Below, piece by piece: positions 29,576-40,200 of a stretch of 64,000 bases of DNA. The notes under the pieces were generated by a model. The model ran no database searches, was not told the DNA's origin, and was given only the letters and a program-made list of their open reading frames with translations. A program made the translations under genes and the position numbers. The DNA lies in contig BROI01000001.1 in the NCBI GenBank assembly GCA_027923505.1, forward strand, positions 1,458,501 to 1,522,500. The letters run 5' to 3'. The first letter of the stretch is position 1. Every line of letters starts with the position of its first letter. This stretch comes from Mayamaea pseudoterrestris. Taxonomy: Eukaryota; Bacillariophyta; Bacillariophyceae; Sellaphorales; Sellaphoraceae.

Positions 29576-32496
29576 ATGGCTTCCAAGTGGCACCAAAAGA
29601 AGAATAAATTAGCTGAAATACAGTTTGAAAAGGATCTGCTCAGTCGGCCAGGTGAGTGGGTGAATGAATGTTACAATATTGCTTTCATGCAACTATATTC
29701 GTAATAATGGCAGCAAATATCAAGTCGAAATAACATGAGATGAAACACCTATTTACTCACCATACATTATATAGACGACACGACGCAGGAGGTGCGAGGC
29801 TTGAACGACGGCGAGTCGGAGCTCTTTGAGCGCAAGCAAAGCAAGGAGGAAAAAAAGGCGGCGGCCAAGGCGGCCCGAGAAGCCAAGCGCAAGGCCAAGC
29901 AGGCGAGTGATGATAATGATAATGACAATGATAATGACAATTCGCAGCAGCAAGCCAACGTTAATCTGCATGACGCTGCGTCACTCGCACTCGAGCAAAC
30001 CAAGCAACTCGCCGCCGCAACAACCTCACTGGCCGCCGACGACGGCTTGAACCACGACGCGTCCGACGCGTTGGCTGCCAGCGGCACCATTTGCACGTTT
30101 GCGTCATCGGCGCGACTCGTCGACGCCCGGAGCCGCGACGTGTGCGTCCGCAACGTGACGCTGCAGCACTGCGGCGCCGTTTTGCTGCACGAGACGGATG
30201 TTACTTTGAACCACGGCAATCGCTACGGACTCATTGGCCGCAACGGTTGCGGCAAGAGTACACTGCTCAAAGTGCTTGGTGCGAGGGCGTTGCCGATTCC
30301 GCGCGGCATTGATATATTCTTTCTGTCCGAGGAAGTGGAACCGTCCAGTACATTGACGGCGCTCGATGCCGTCATGTCGGTGGATGAGGAGCGACTGGCG
30401 CTGGAGCGTCAGGCGGAGGATTTGAACCATATATTGGCGGAACTGGCCAACAAGGAGGCGGACGGCGAAAACGTGGAGGACGGTGACGGCAAGACGTTTG
30501 AGGAACAAACGGAGGAAATCATGGAGTCGCTCAACATGGTGTACGAGCGACTGGATGCCATGGATGCGTCGACTGCCGAAGTGCGGGCCCGGTCGATTCT
30601 TCGTGGTTTGGGGTTTACGCATGAAATGCAGGGCAAGCTGACCAAGGACTTTTCGGGTGGTTGGAGAATGCGTGTCAGCTTGGCGAGGGCCTTGTTCATT
30701 CAACCGGTTTGTTTGCTACTTGATGAACGTGAGTGAGAGAGTTCGGATGGATTGTGAGTGAGTGAATGCAGTCTTCATCGTACTGAAAGCTAAAACGATC
30801 TTTTGCTTGTTTCTTTCCTGATGACACAGCGACAAATCATTTGGACATGGAGGCTGTCATTTGGCTGGAAGACTACCTATCCAAGTGGAACCGTATTCTC
30901 TTGTTGGTATCTCATTCACAAGATTTTCTCAATGGCGTTTGTACCCACATGATTGACATTCACCAAAAGAAGCTCCAATACTATGACGGCAATTACGATT
31001 CGTACGTCAAGACACGAGACGAAAAGCTAGAGAACCAATGGAAACAATACAAGTGGGAGCAAGAGCAAATGAAGAGCATGAAGGATTACATTGCAAGGTT
31101 TGGGCACGGAACGTCAAAGAATGCCAAGCAGGTATGTACCATACTTGACTCGTATCGATTCTTGTATCGCAGGCTATGCTCTAGCTAACCCCATCCGCCC
31201 ATGGACTCGTCTTCACAGGCTCAAAGCAAGGAGAAGGTGCTGCAAAAGATGGTGAGAGCAGGTCTTACGGAGAAGCCAAGCGAGGAGAAGCCATTGAACT
31301 TCAAGTTTGCTGATCCCGGACACTTGCCACCTCCGGTGCTTGCGTTTCACGACGTTTCGTTCGCCTATTCAAACTGCGAGCCGCTGTATACGCGCGTGAA
31401 CCTTGGCATCGACTTGGATTCGCGCGTGGCTCTCGTCGGACCGAATGGAGCTGGAAAGGTACGCACGTTCCATGGATTGGTGTATTCGCTCGCTGATGGT
31501 AATGTAACATCATGTCGCTAACTATGATTTTGGACTTGTACTATTTGGCAGACAACCTTGATCAAGCTCATGGCTGGAGAATTGCTTCCATCAATGGGCG
31601 ACATTCGACCTCACGGACACTTAAAGCTGGGTCGATTTACGCAGCACTTTGTGGACGTTTTAGACATGACCTTGACACCGCTCGAGTTTTTCGAAAGCTA
31701 CTATCCGGAGGACAGCCGCGAAGATTTGCGCAAGTACCTTGGCCGGTTTGGCGTTTCGGGACAAATGCAGGTGCGCAAAATGGAGGAAATGTCCGATGGA
31801 CAAAAGTCTCGGGTTGTGTTTGCCAAGCTCGGAAGAGACTGTCCTCATATATTGCTACTGGATGAGGTAAGAGATAAAATGACGATTTGAGATTGCTTTA
31901 CCGGTAGAGTTGTTCGTGCTTGAATGCTCACCAACATATCGCTACATTGACAGCCAACGAATCATTTGGACATGGAGTCCATCGACGCCTTGGCTGCCGC
32001 CGTCAACGACTTTTCCGGTGGCATGATATTGGTGAGCCACGACATGCGTCTCATTTCGCAAGTGGCCAAGGAGATTTGGATCTGCGACAATCGATGCATC
32101 ACCAAGTTCAAGGGCGACATTCAGCAATTCAAAATGACCATGCGTGATCAGTTGGAGAAGGATCATGACAAGGACGCTGGTAAGCTACGAGGAGATGCAA
32201 GTACGCTGACGAAATCGCAAGACGCAAAGGCAGTCAAGCCAAAAGTGACAAAGCCTGCTTCAACGCCGGCGCAGCTGCCACCAAAGACGCCGCAAGTGGC
32301 GCAGCAAGAGCCTTCGACAGTCGCCATTGAAACGTTAAAGATAGATGATGACGCTGCCACGGCAACGACGGTAGGCGCGTCTTCCACTGGTTCCTACGTG
32401 CCGCCGCACTTACGAAACGTTACATCCAGTGGCGGCGGCGGAGCCTACGTTCCTCCGCATTTGCGACGAAAGGCGCTGCAGGAGCAACAGTCGTAA
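29576..32496 (+). CDS. ABCF2: ABCF2/ARB1-type ribosome-associated ATPase
   Basis: Non-membrane ABC protein of ribosome biogenesis and translation. Six exons: 29576-29651, 29775-30728, 30830-31131, 31219-31458, 31552-31866, 31954-32496. Introns are 87-123 bp; 809 residues. ATPase 1 has Walker [12 protein letters not shown], signature FSGGWRMR and Walker B LLLDEPTNHLD. ATPase 2 has [19 protein letters not shown] and LLLDEPTNHLD. Segments such as [37 protein letters not shown] and [16 protein letters not shown] match ABCF2 closely. The N terminus is Lys/Ala-rich with an Asp/Asn repeat. An extra C-terminal tail is Pro/Thr-rich and ends with two YVPPHLR motifs. Introns interrupt both Walker B motifs at almost the same point, and one splits the second Walker A. 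Confidence 0.95.
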
Positions 32497-32563
32497 CATA
32501 ATAAAACGAAATCCTTAATAGACTAATCATGCTACTATTATCTACTTTTTTTATTTTTAGTAT

Positions 32564-32915
32564 TTACTTTTTGATGCGCTCATAGGTGGATCCCCACGCC
32601 ACGCCCACTCCAGTGGCCATGGACGCCGCCCGCATGCCTCCGCCGGACTTGAATAGGACGACACCCACCAAACCTCCAACGGCGGCGCCAATGGTGGTGT
32701 ATATCAAACCTAAATGACGACATGATGAAATGAAATAATAATAATATTGAGAATACTATGACATAGTCATGACAAGCATTGTATCCATTCATACGCAGCA
32801 ACGCACCAGTCGTCAAATGGTCCTCAATGCCGTCGGGAAGCTTCCACGATCGAGGCGCTGCAGCAGCAGGAGGAGAAGTTGGAGTCGATGATTTTGTGTC
32901 GTCGTCGTCCGGCAT
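32564..32915 (-). CDS. MIC10: MICOS subunit MIC10 (MINOS1-like)
   Basis: A small gene split by an intron. Exons are 32915-32807 and 32709-32564, with a 97 bp GT-AG intron in phase 1; 84 residues. After a disordered start (MPDDDDTKSSTPTSPP) come DGIEDHLTTGLIYTTIG, a first Gly-rich membrane hairpin helix (IGAAVGGLVGVVLFKSGGG), and a second (MRAASMATGVGVAWGSTYE). The end is RIKK. Length, two Gly-patterned helices and the FK between them fit MIC10, which oligomerises to bend cristae junctions in the mitochondrial inner membrane. The glycine motifs are slightly relaxed from the strict GxGxGxG. Confidence 0.75.
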
Positions 32916-33158
32916 GCTTGACAATGTATAAAGAATTTAAATATAGAGAGACGAGAGAATGGAAGAAAGCGTTTGTTGTGATCGTGTTGGTGCGGAAATC
33001 GGATGTCGCGTCGCATCGTTACACACTATGAACCGTTGCGACATATTTGATCGTCACGTTGCTATTGGCGCGCCATTTTCACCATGGGATTTTGAGCGCA
33101 GCTCCTTCCATCGCAAGTCTTCTAAATCACATAATCTTTTAGCTACAGTGCACGCAGA

Positions 33159-34037
33159 ATGGATGTTGAAGCAATAGACTTTAAGAAACTATTGCGAGAA
33201 GAAAGGAGAAAAGCTCGCTTGGAGCTGCAGCAGCAAGCAAAGGCGAAACAAGTTAGCGAAGCATCAGCTGCCACCTCGCAACAGAATCTCAACAACATTC
33301 AGATTGATCCATTGCAAAAAACTCTACCGCCTTGGAACCATGGTTCCATTCCTCCTCTACCAGTTTTAGATGATGTTGAGCATTGCATACTACGCGATCC
33401 GCCGTTAATTCACTACGTGGCCGACTTTTTGCCGCTAAGCTATCAGGAGCAACTCGTCCATTGGCTATTGCAGCTACCGTACGCACCATTCAATGCAGCA
33501 GCATCCAGTAATACGACAAACGAACGCAATGCGGTGAATCGCTGGACCACTTTGCAGCATGCCAAGCGACGCGTCGCCTTGTTCACGCGCACTGCCGACA
33601 CTTCATTTCCCGAACCACTCGAGGAACTAGCCAATGCATTGGAAATGGCAATTTTTAATGACGCGACGAACACATTGCGATTCAACCACGTGTTGGTCAA
33701 CGAGTATCAAGCCAACCAAGGCATTCTGGCGCACACGGATGGACCAGCCTACGAAAGCTTGACGGCCACGTTGAGCATTGGATCCAGCGTGTTGCTGCAG
33801 CTGCAGTCGCGACAACATGATGACACAACAATGTCACGTTATGCGGTGCTGCTGCAAGGCGGTTCGCTCGTGGTGTTTCGCGATGGCATTTACAAAGACT
33901 ACTTGCACTCGATTGCGCAAAATGTGGAAGAGGAAGTTGCGGATGCGGCGAGCAACTGTCTCAATGTTCCGGGGAACGAAACGAAAACCATCCAGCGAGG
34001 CTTTCGCATCAGTCTCACGTTTCGATGCAAACGGTAA
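33159..34037 (+). CDS. ALKBH6: ALKBH6-like 2-oxoglutarate/Fe(II) dioxygenase
   Basis: Has 292 residues in one exon. After a basic helix (KKLLREERRKARLELQQQ), the AlkB fold begins at PPLIHYVADFLPLSYQEQLV. The core shows NHVLVNEYQANQGILAHTDG, with the iron-binding H-x-D in HTDGP, then TATLSIGSSVLLQL, GSLVVFRDGIYKDYLHSIAQ with the second iron His, and the 2-oxoglutarate-binding Arg in RISLTFR. These segments and their spacing are those of ALKBH6 (VLVNQY-x-PGQGI, HEDGP, LLLEPRSLLV, LLHGI, RVSLTIR). The substrate in vivo is not settled; nucleic-acid demethylation is expected. All metal ligands are present. Confidence 0.92.
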   Translation: MDVEAIDFKKLLREERRKARLELQQQAKAKQVSEASAATSQQNLNNIQIDPLQKTLPPWNHGSIPPLPVLDDVEHCILRDPPLIHYVADFLPLSYQEQLVHWLLQLPYAPFNAAASSNTTNERNAVNRWTTLQHAKRRVALFTRTADTSFPEPLEELANALEMAIFNDATNTLRFNHVLVNEYQANQGILAHTDGPAYESLTATLSIGSSVLLQLQSRQHDDTTMSRYAVLLQGGSLVVFRDGIYKDYLHSIAQNVEEEVADAASNCLNVPGNETKTIQRGFRISLTFRCKR

Positions 34038-34208
34038 TGGATGAGTTGGAGGAGCTGTGATGCGGTTCTAGATTGTCGGCGTTTACGTTGACAGATTATA
34101 CTTGTCAGTTACTCGAATGCATTCTACACTATTACTACACGTTACACATTCATCATGGCTCCTAATTCTCAGCCACCACATTCATCATGCATAATGTTCC
34201 CACGTCAA

Positions 34209-34466
34209 CTAATCGCGAAACTTGGTGGCGCCGCGACGAAACATTTGCGTCTCAACGTTGTATCCTTGAATGTTGATTGGTTCGCCGCGTTCGAGCTGGC
34301 GATGGTAGGCCCGCAAAAAGTCGGGGTCGTAGCCGCCTACCCAGTCGTTGGAGCGGACGCTGGCGGAGTTTGATCCAATGATCATGGTTTCCTTGGTTTG
34401 TGGAGATGCGGTAAGGTTTGGTTTTTTGAGAGTCTCGGGAGAAACGGGTGGTGTCGTGTATGTCAT
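34209..34466 (-). CDS. Small hypothetical protein, 85 residues
   Basis: No family recognised. ATG at 34466. A Thr/Pro/Ser-rich first half (MTYTTPPVSPETLKKPN) is followed by NDWVGGYDPDFLRAYHRQLE and RGEPINIQGYNVETQMFRRG. The balanced, hydrophilic composition of the second half, with aromatic and charged residues alternating, looks coding. No signal peptide or membrane segment. It stands between ALKBH6 and the coiled-coil gene. Confidence 0.5.
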   Translation of the reverse strand: MTYTTPPVSPETLKKPNLTASPQTKETMIIGSNSASVRSNDWVGGYDPDFLRAYHRQLERGEPINIQGYNVETQMFRRGATKFRD

Positions 34467-34930
34467 GATGGACGTAAAAGTGCAGATGCGATGGACTTGA
34501 TAGTACTTTTGCGATGCAAATCTAGAATAGTCCGTTTAAAGATTGTTGCGGGGAGTCTATGTTTATACTTGTAATGGTACTTTCGTGACCGGAGTTAGAA
34601 ATCATCTTCCGACCCGCGATCTACTGGTAGTCTTGGCGAGTCGTGGTGAGGAGGCATTGATATTCCCGGGCCATGCGACTGCAGTCGTGGCAGTGGCTTC
34701 ATGAATTCTAATTCTACATATCGACTTAACATCTTGGGCAAGACACTCTTCTGAGCTTATAAGCAATATGTAAACTGTCTTGCTTGCATCTTGGTGCGGA
34801 GAAACAAAAATGTGGAGGTAGGGAGCTACGAAACACTTCAGGAACGTTTGCTAACCTATGTAACTGCGAGACTGCGAGTCGATACAAAATCTAGCTTATG
34901 TTTACACTTACAAACAAAAATCACGTCATC
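34467..34930. other. Intergenic, no gene seen
   Basis: A 464 bp region with no long frame, repeat or RNA gene that I can support. It holds the 5' flank of the 85-residue gene and the 3' flank of the coiled-coil gene. Confidence 0.5.
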
Positions 34931-36022
34931 TTAAAATGCAATGACAGTCCCAACGTACTCGTCAATCTCATTGTCTTCCTCGTCACTCTCATAGTGCAAG
35001 GCTGCCAAGCTTTCGCCGAGTCCCTTGATGAGCTGCGATCGCCCCATGTTTCGAAAGGACTCGTGGCCGGCAAGCTCCGCGAACGACTGCATCTCGTCTT
35101 GCTGCTGCGTCGTCGTTAAAAACTCGTCGGCCTTGACGGAAACGTTTAGTAAATCTGGCGACAGCTTGCCGCTCGACCGCGCCTGCTCGAGCGAACGCAC
35201 CATGTTAATAATGGTGTCCACATACTTCATCTTGGCAGAATGTTCCACTTGGCAGTACTCGTCGCGCGTCTCGAGTTCAGTCTGCAGCAACTCGACCGCG
35301 TGCTTGTAGTCGGGAATGATTCTGTGCAAATGCTCATTGGTGCGCCGCATTTCCGCCAGTCGCTCGGTTAGTTCGTCGAAGAGTTCGTTGCAGTTTGTTT
35401 GCGCCGATGCAATGCGCTCATTCTGATGCTTCAAATGCATACAAGCTTCCGCTAGCTTTTCATTCTTGACGCGCAGCGTTTCATTCTCATGGCGCAAGTA
35501 GCGAATCGTTTGCTTGGCTTTGAGGTACGTTGCGTTGACTTGCCGCTCGCGCTGGCGTTCCACTTGGTAGCGCTTGGTGAGCCGTTGCTTCAATTGGAGT
35601 TTGCGGTCGTTCAAATCGCGACGAATCTCGTCAAGATCGGCTTGTTTGCGTTGCTCGATTGTATCAATGCGATGCTGCAAATACAGTATACGAAACTTGG
35701 GTCGCTGAAGAAACCCGCGGACGATGCGCTGAATGCAAGTGGCGGCGTCCCGATTGCGTTTCGATGGGCCTGGCCTCGACTCAAATTTGCGGAGAGCCAT
35801 GCGCTCAATATCAGAGAGTATTGTTTGGGATGCTGGCTGCTTGATTGGTTTAGATCGAAAGACATTACAGCTGCTTGACGAATTTGTTACCGGAGTGGTG
35901 GAATTGTGAGCCGCGAAACGAAAGGTTGAACGACTATGCACCGGAGAGCTTGCCTCGCCATGGCTCATGGCAAGAGGCCGCTCGTTGAAGGACGAAGGGT
36001 TCATCATCATCATGGTAGTCAT
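34931..36022 (-). CDS. Motorless myosin-tail-like IQ/coiled-coil protein
   Basis: Has 363 residues from the ATG at 36022 (MTTMMMMNPSSF). A disordered Ser/Arg-rich N terminus leads to an IQ motif, IQRIVRGFLQRPKF. This resembles the last IQ of the window's own myosin (IQAHARGFLWRPKF). A long coiled coil follows, containing LRHENETLRVKNEKLAEA, which aligns with LRKENTKLRNQNENMRKD in the myosin tail and with the 62.6 kb gene. The region TELETRDEYCQVEHSAKMKY parallels myosin DDLKTRQAYYLAEAEARLAY. The C terminus is acidic (ESDEEDNEIDEYVGTV). It has no motor domain. It could bind calmodulin-like light chains and join or compete with myosin dimers; this is inference. Confidence 0.8.
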   Translation of the reverse strand: MTTMMMMNPSSFNERPLAMSHGEASSPVHSRSTFRFAAHNSTTPVTNSSSSCNVFRSKPIKQPASQTILSDIERMALRKFESRPGPSKRNRDAATCIQRIVRGFLQRPKFRILYLQHRIDTIEQRKQADLDEIRRDLNDRKLQLKQRLTKRYQVERQRERQVNATYLKAKQTIRYLRHENETLRVKNEKLAEACMHLKHQNERIASAQTNCNELFDELTERLAEMRRTNEHLHRIIPDYKHAVELLQTELETRDEYCQVEHSAKMKYVDTIINMVRSLEQARSSGKLSPDLLNVSVKADEFLTTTQQQDEMQSFAELAGHESFRNMGRSQLIKGLGESLAALHYESDEEDNEIDEYVGTVIAF

Positions 36023-36501
36023 GTTGAATCCTTGTATTCGAAAAGGTGCGAGACGCGAGACGACGATTTGTTGAACTCGCACGTTTCGTCGCCTAAGGAG
36101 CTGACGTCACATTTTTTGGCGATGCAAATAGTTTTCACAATTCAGTCTTGCCCAGTCTTGTCAATGTCTCAGGGCAATTCTAACCAAGCAACGTCACTTC
36201 TCTTTCTGAGTCATTATGTGACACGTTTGCAGAATAAATGTCGGGGAATATCTATTTTACTATTGCCTTGATAGATTGGAGTCACTGGGACTTTTATTGG
36301 CGCCAGTAGATCATTGCCCTGAGGTCACGTTTCGATCGAATACGGACCGCGACAAGAGAAAACCGCCGCGCCTTTGACACGGGCGCACGCAAGGCCAAAC
36401 ACCAACTCCACACTTCCTTATCTGCCCGAAAGCCAGTAGTGATTCAACAAAAGCACTCGCTCCCGCGAATATTTAAGGACAAAGGCCTTTATTACCAAAT
36501 C
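36023..36501. promoter_or_regulatory. Divergent promoter region with a CRE palindrome
   Basis: A 479 bp region between the coiled-coil gene (-) and the 107-residue gene (+). It has a perfect TGACGTCA at 36102-36109, 80 bp upstream of the coiled-coil gene's ATG. Confidence 0.5.
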
Positions 36502-36825
36502 ATGTCGTCTTCATCTTCATCCTCCTCCAATCTCAACCACAAGCACAATGAGTCACTCAGCGTCCTCGACCTGCAGGAGGCAAAGGGCGACTCGGTGAGC
36601 ACCAATAACAATCATCAGGATGGCGACGACGACGAAAGCGACTGCCTCAAGACTGGCATTGGCTACTACAGCATGACATCCTTTGACGAGCAGATGCGAC
36701 TGGCCAAGAAGCGGGAGGAGCTGCGACGCAAAAAGGAAATGGAAGCCAAGCTGGGAGGCTCGCGCGTTTCCATCAAGGATCGATTGAAAATGTTTGAAAA
36801 GAATTCAGCGTCAGCGTCGGGTTGA
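36502..36825 (+). CDS. Small Ser-rich protein with a C-terminal SIKDR box
   Basis: Has 107 residues from the ATG at 36502, followed by a Ser run. No named family. Visible parts are a Ser-rich start, an Asp-rich middle (HQDGDDDESDCLK), a segment IGYYSMTSFDEQMRLAKKRE, a basic helix ELRRKKEMEAKLGG, and the end SRVSIKDRLKMFEKN plus a short Ser/Ala tail. The SIKDR-[LM]-x-x-F box recurs at the C terminus of the gene at 60.9 kb. Similar S-x-K-x-R-x-x-x-[FY] boxes are, from memory, found in some actin-associated proteins; that link is unverified. Confidence 0.65.
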   Translation: MSSSSSSSSNLNHKHNESLSVLDLQEAKGDSVSTNNNHQDGDDDESDCLKTGIGYYSMTSFDEQMRLAKKREELRRKKEMEAKLGGSRVSIKDRLKMFEKNSASASG

Positions 36826-37213
36826 GTAAGAAGTGCTGTGGTGGATGATGGAAAGGAGGCAAGAAGGACGGACGAGTTTGATGAGTGGCGGAGGAAGGAG
36901 ATGCGAGGTTAGTAATTAGTAGTGTATATAAACTAGGAATCGGTTTCGACAATTTCTTGTATCGGATAGTTTACTGCATGTCAACTGTGCATAGTTAGAT
37001 GCACGTATTGATTACCAGCACTTGAGCATTAGCATTGACTGGGTGCCATACGCCGTTCTACGCAAGCTTCGCACAATTCCTATAAAGAAACTGCAATGGA
37101 AACGTTGCATAAAGAGCGACGCAAACTTGATGCAAGCCTACATGTCGCAGCACTTGTTAGTGTACGAGAAATGGTGCAAGCATATACAGTATTAACTTGG
37201 TGCAATTTCCATT
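36826..37213. other. Convergent 3' spacer
   Basis: A 388 bp region between the 107-residue gene (+) and RPA1 (-). No gene is seen. Confidence 0.5.
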
Positions 37214-40200
37214 CTACGCTTTTGTCAACAATGTAAACGAGCCCGTTCCATGAGTCACAGGACGTCCCAAGACAATGTTTCCACTTGGGCTCGTCAGGTC
37301 GTCGCTCTCGTGCGCCATGGCGGCATTCTTCAAAAAGTGACATGTTGTTTCGTAACTCATGCGCAAAAAGGGCGAACTCGACTGCTCCATGCCAATGCGG
37401 TTCATGGCCTTGTAGCCGCCGTCAAATGTCATGTAATCAGCAATCAACGAAAGGTGACGAGGATCAACTTCAATACCATATGCCCCGAACACATTCTTGA
37501 TTTGTTGAACAATGCTCATGCGGGCAGCCTCTACTCCATAGGCACATCGCATGGCCCAAACATGGTTCGAAACCAAGCGGTCGTGGTCAACGCAGTCCAA
37601 TTTCCATATTTCCTCGAAATTGACACCCGCCATTTGCAAACACTTTCCGCGACCGCCATCCTCATCGTTACAAAAGGCTTCATCAATGTTCTTTCGAAAG
37701 CGAACCAGCGTCTTGGCGGCAGTCTGTTCGACAATGCCAACCATGAGCAGTGGAGGAGCTTCCGGTTCCACCTGGAGTGCCTGCAAGGCAATGGAAGTCT
37801 CGTTAATAGTAACTGAATCGGCATCATCGTCATACATGCCCATGTCCGAAGCATCGTCGTCGTCAGCAGCTGCTGTAACGCGTCGTTCAGCAGTGCCACC
37901 GCCTCCAGTTTCATCCGCGCCATCCTCGCCAGCATCCTTGTCGTAGTCGTACGTGGAACTTGCCGCTCGCCGCTTGTACTTTTCACGGTCAGCTCCATCC
38001 TCCTCCGCGTCAACATCCTTGTCGTCGTCAACGTCGTCGTCGGCGTCTTCATCGTTGAGTTCGTCAGAATTAGCGTTGGCTCGCTTGGACTTTGCTTTAT
38101 TGTCACCTTCATCGTCATCGTCGGCACCTCCTCCGCCGCCGCCGTGAACTTCTGACACTTCACCGCCAATAATGTCAAAGTTTTCGCCAGATCGCTTGAT
38201 TTCCAGCTTCATGTTGCGCGAGAGCGCTGGAATGAACCGCTTTGTTACAACCTTGGCAATATCACTCAGTGACAAGCCAAAGGCCTCGCGAATTCGCTCC
38301 GTCGGGTAAAAGCGCAGCGTGACGTAGTAGTTACGCATCCATTCGCCGGCGTCGCCCTGCTGCAAGCACTCTCGGACCGTGACTCCACGCTTCCCAGCCA
38401 AGAGCTCCATTAACGTGAGCTTGGAAAAGTCGCGCGTCAAACGAAGTGCCTGACGGTCCGTAACGCTTTCCAGCAAGGGCACTGACATGGTGGGTGTCTT
38501 TGGTTCGCGCGACGCAGTCATGATGATTTCGCGCAAACGGGGAATACCCAGTGTCACGTTTGCTCCAGCTCCGGCAAGATGAAACGTGTTCAATGTCATT
38601 TGCGTCGAAGGTTCACCAACCGACTGGGCGGCGATACTTCCGACAGCTTCGCCGGGAGCGCAGAGTGCTGACGCGTACTTGGCAGCGACTAACGAGGACA
38701 AGTCATGATTAGTGACTTTACTCTGGTCCAAGGCTGACTTCACTTGTCGCGACTCCATGGCGCGACAGGCAGCCGATGCAACCTTCTCCGATACGCAGGC
38801 GCCGCTAGTGCCCACACGATGCCCTCTCGTGGGGAGTAAAATCGGGTCAGGCGCTGCCAGACGAATCATGGTTGCAATATTCGTCTGGGCGCTTGTCTTT
38901 CTTGTCCCACAGTTTCCTAACTCCAACTCGATTGGTACGCGCTTCGATACAACTCCGTCGCTTTCATATTGGAGATCGTAGCTTCCTTTCTTATGCACTT
39001 TCAAGACCTTTGCGCTGAACCAGCCCTGAGCAAGACATCCATGCTTCCACTCGCTGCCCGACTTGAGTCGCCGCGCTTGGACAATATCGCTGACCTTTAT
39101 GATTTGATCCATTCCTTGCTGCAATTGACTTCGTAGCTCTGCATCTCCCGCTGCAACATCGAGTGTAGACCCATCCAATCCGCTGTTTCGGAGCTTGAGC
39201 GAGTCAAAATTACGAGCCATATACTCAAAGGAACTTGTCGAGCAGTCCAGATACGGCGCTTGCGTCGGATCGAGGCCATCCTCACCGTATAAGAACTGAA
39301 CAACTCCACCCTCGGCATTTCGAACAGTGTAATCATAACAAATTTTGAGTTCCTCCAAATGTTTGACCAGACATCGCTGTAAATATCCAGATCTCGACGT
39401 CTTGACTGCAGTATCGACAAGACCTTCGCGACCCGCCATGCAATGGAAGTAGTATTCTTGCGGACGGCATCCGGTGAGAAACCTATCCATGACAAAGCCA
39501 TCTGCTCGAGGATTCGGATCATAAGGAGCGAAGGATGGTAGTGTACGCCCACTGCTCAATCTAGGAACTCGGCGACCTTCCAAAGCTTGCTGTCCCAGCG
39601 CGCAAGTGACTTGAGATTGATTGACAATAGAACCTTTCGCACCAGTCGTTGTCATGACACCAAACGTATTGTGTGGAAATGGAACGACCAATCCACGAGG
39701 TAGGCACTTCTTTACAATTTGCGACGCCAACGGATTAAGCTGTCCCTGCATGAAGCTATCCAACGCGGCAAAGTTCTCCTTTCCTTCATTACCGGACAAT
39801 AGCTGACCAATCTTTGCTGATGCAGCGGCCGCTTCCACAGGCTTTAATGGCTTTGCCGTGCCATCTGCCTCTGCAATTGGTAGAATTGGCACCTTGCCAC
39901 CTTCAGAATCAGCCCAAGCCTTCGCAGCACGTGAACCAAGGTTGTATGCTTGTTGAACAAGCGTTGCTCGCTCTTCGTCGGCTTCCTTCGTCAGCATTAA
40001 ATCTTCAACTCGACAAGAGTGGCCAGCGTAATTCTGAATGTAAGCGGTGAACAGTCTCCCAAGCGCATTGAGCAGTAGACCAGCCTTTTCTGGACCATAT
40101 GCTTCGTAAATGGCATGCACAAGCGAAAACTCTGTAGCACCAAACGCGTTCTTATCCAGCACACCGCGAAGCAGCTCCCCATCTCGAATTAAGACCAAAT

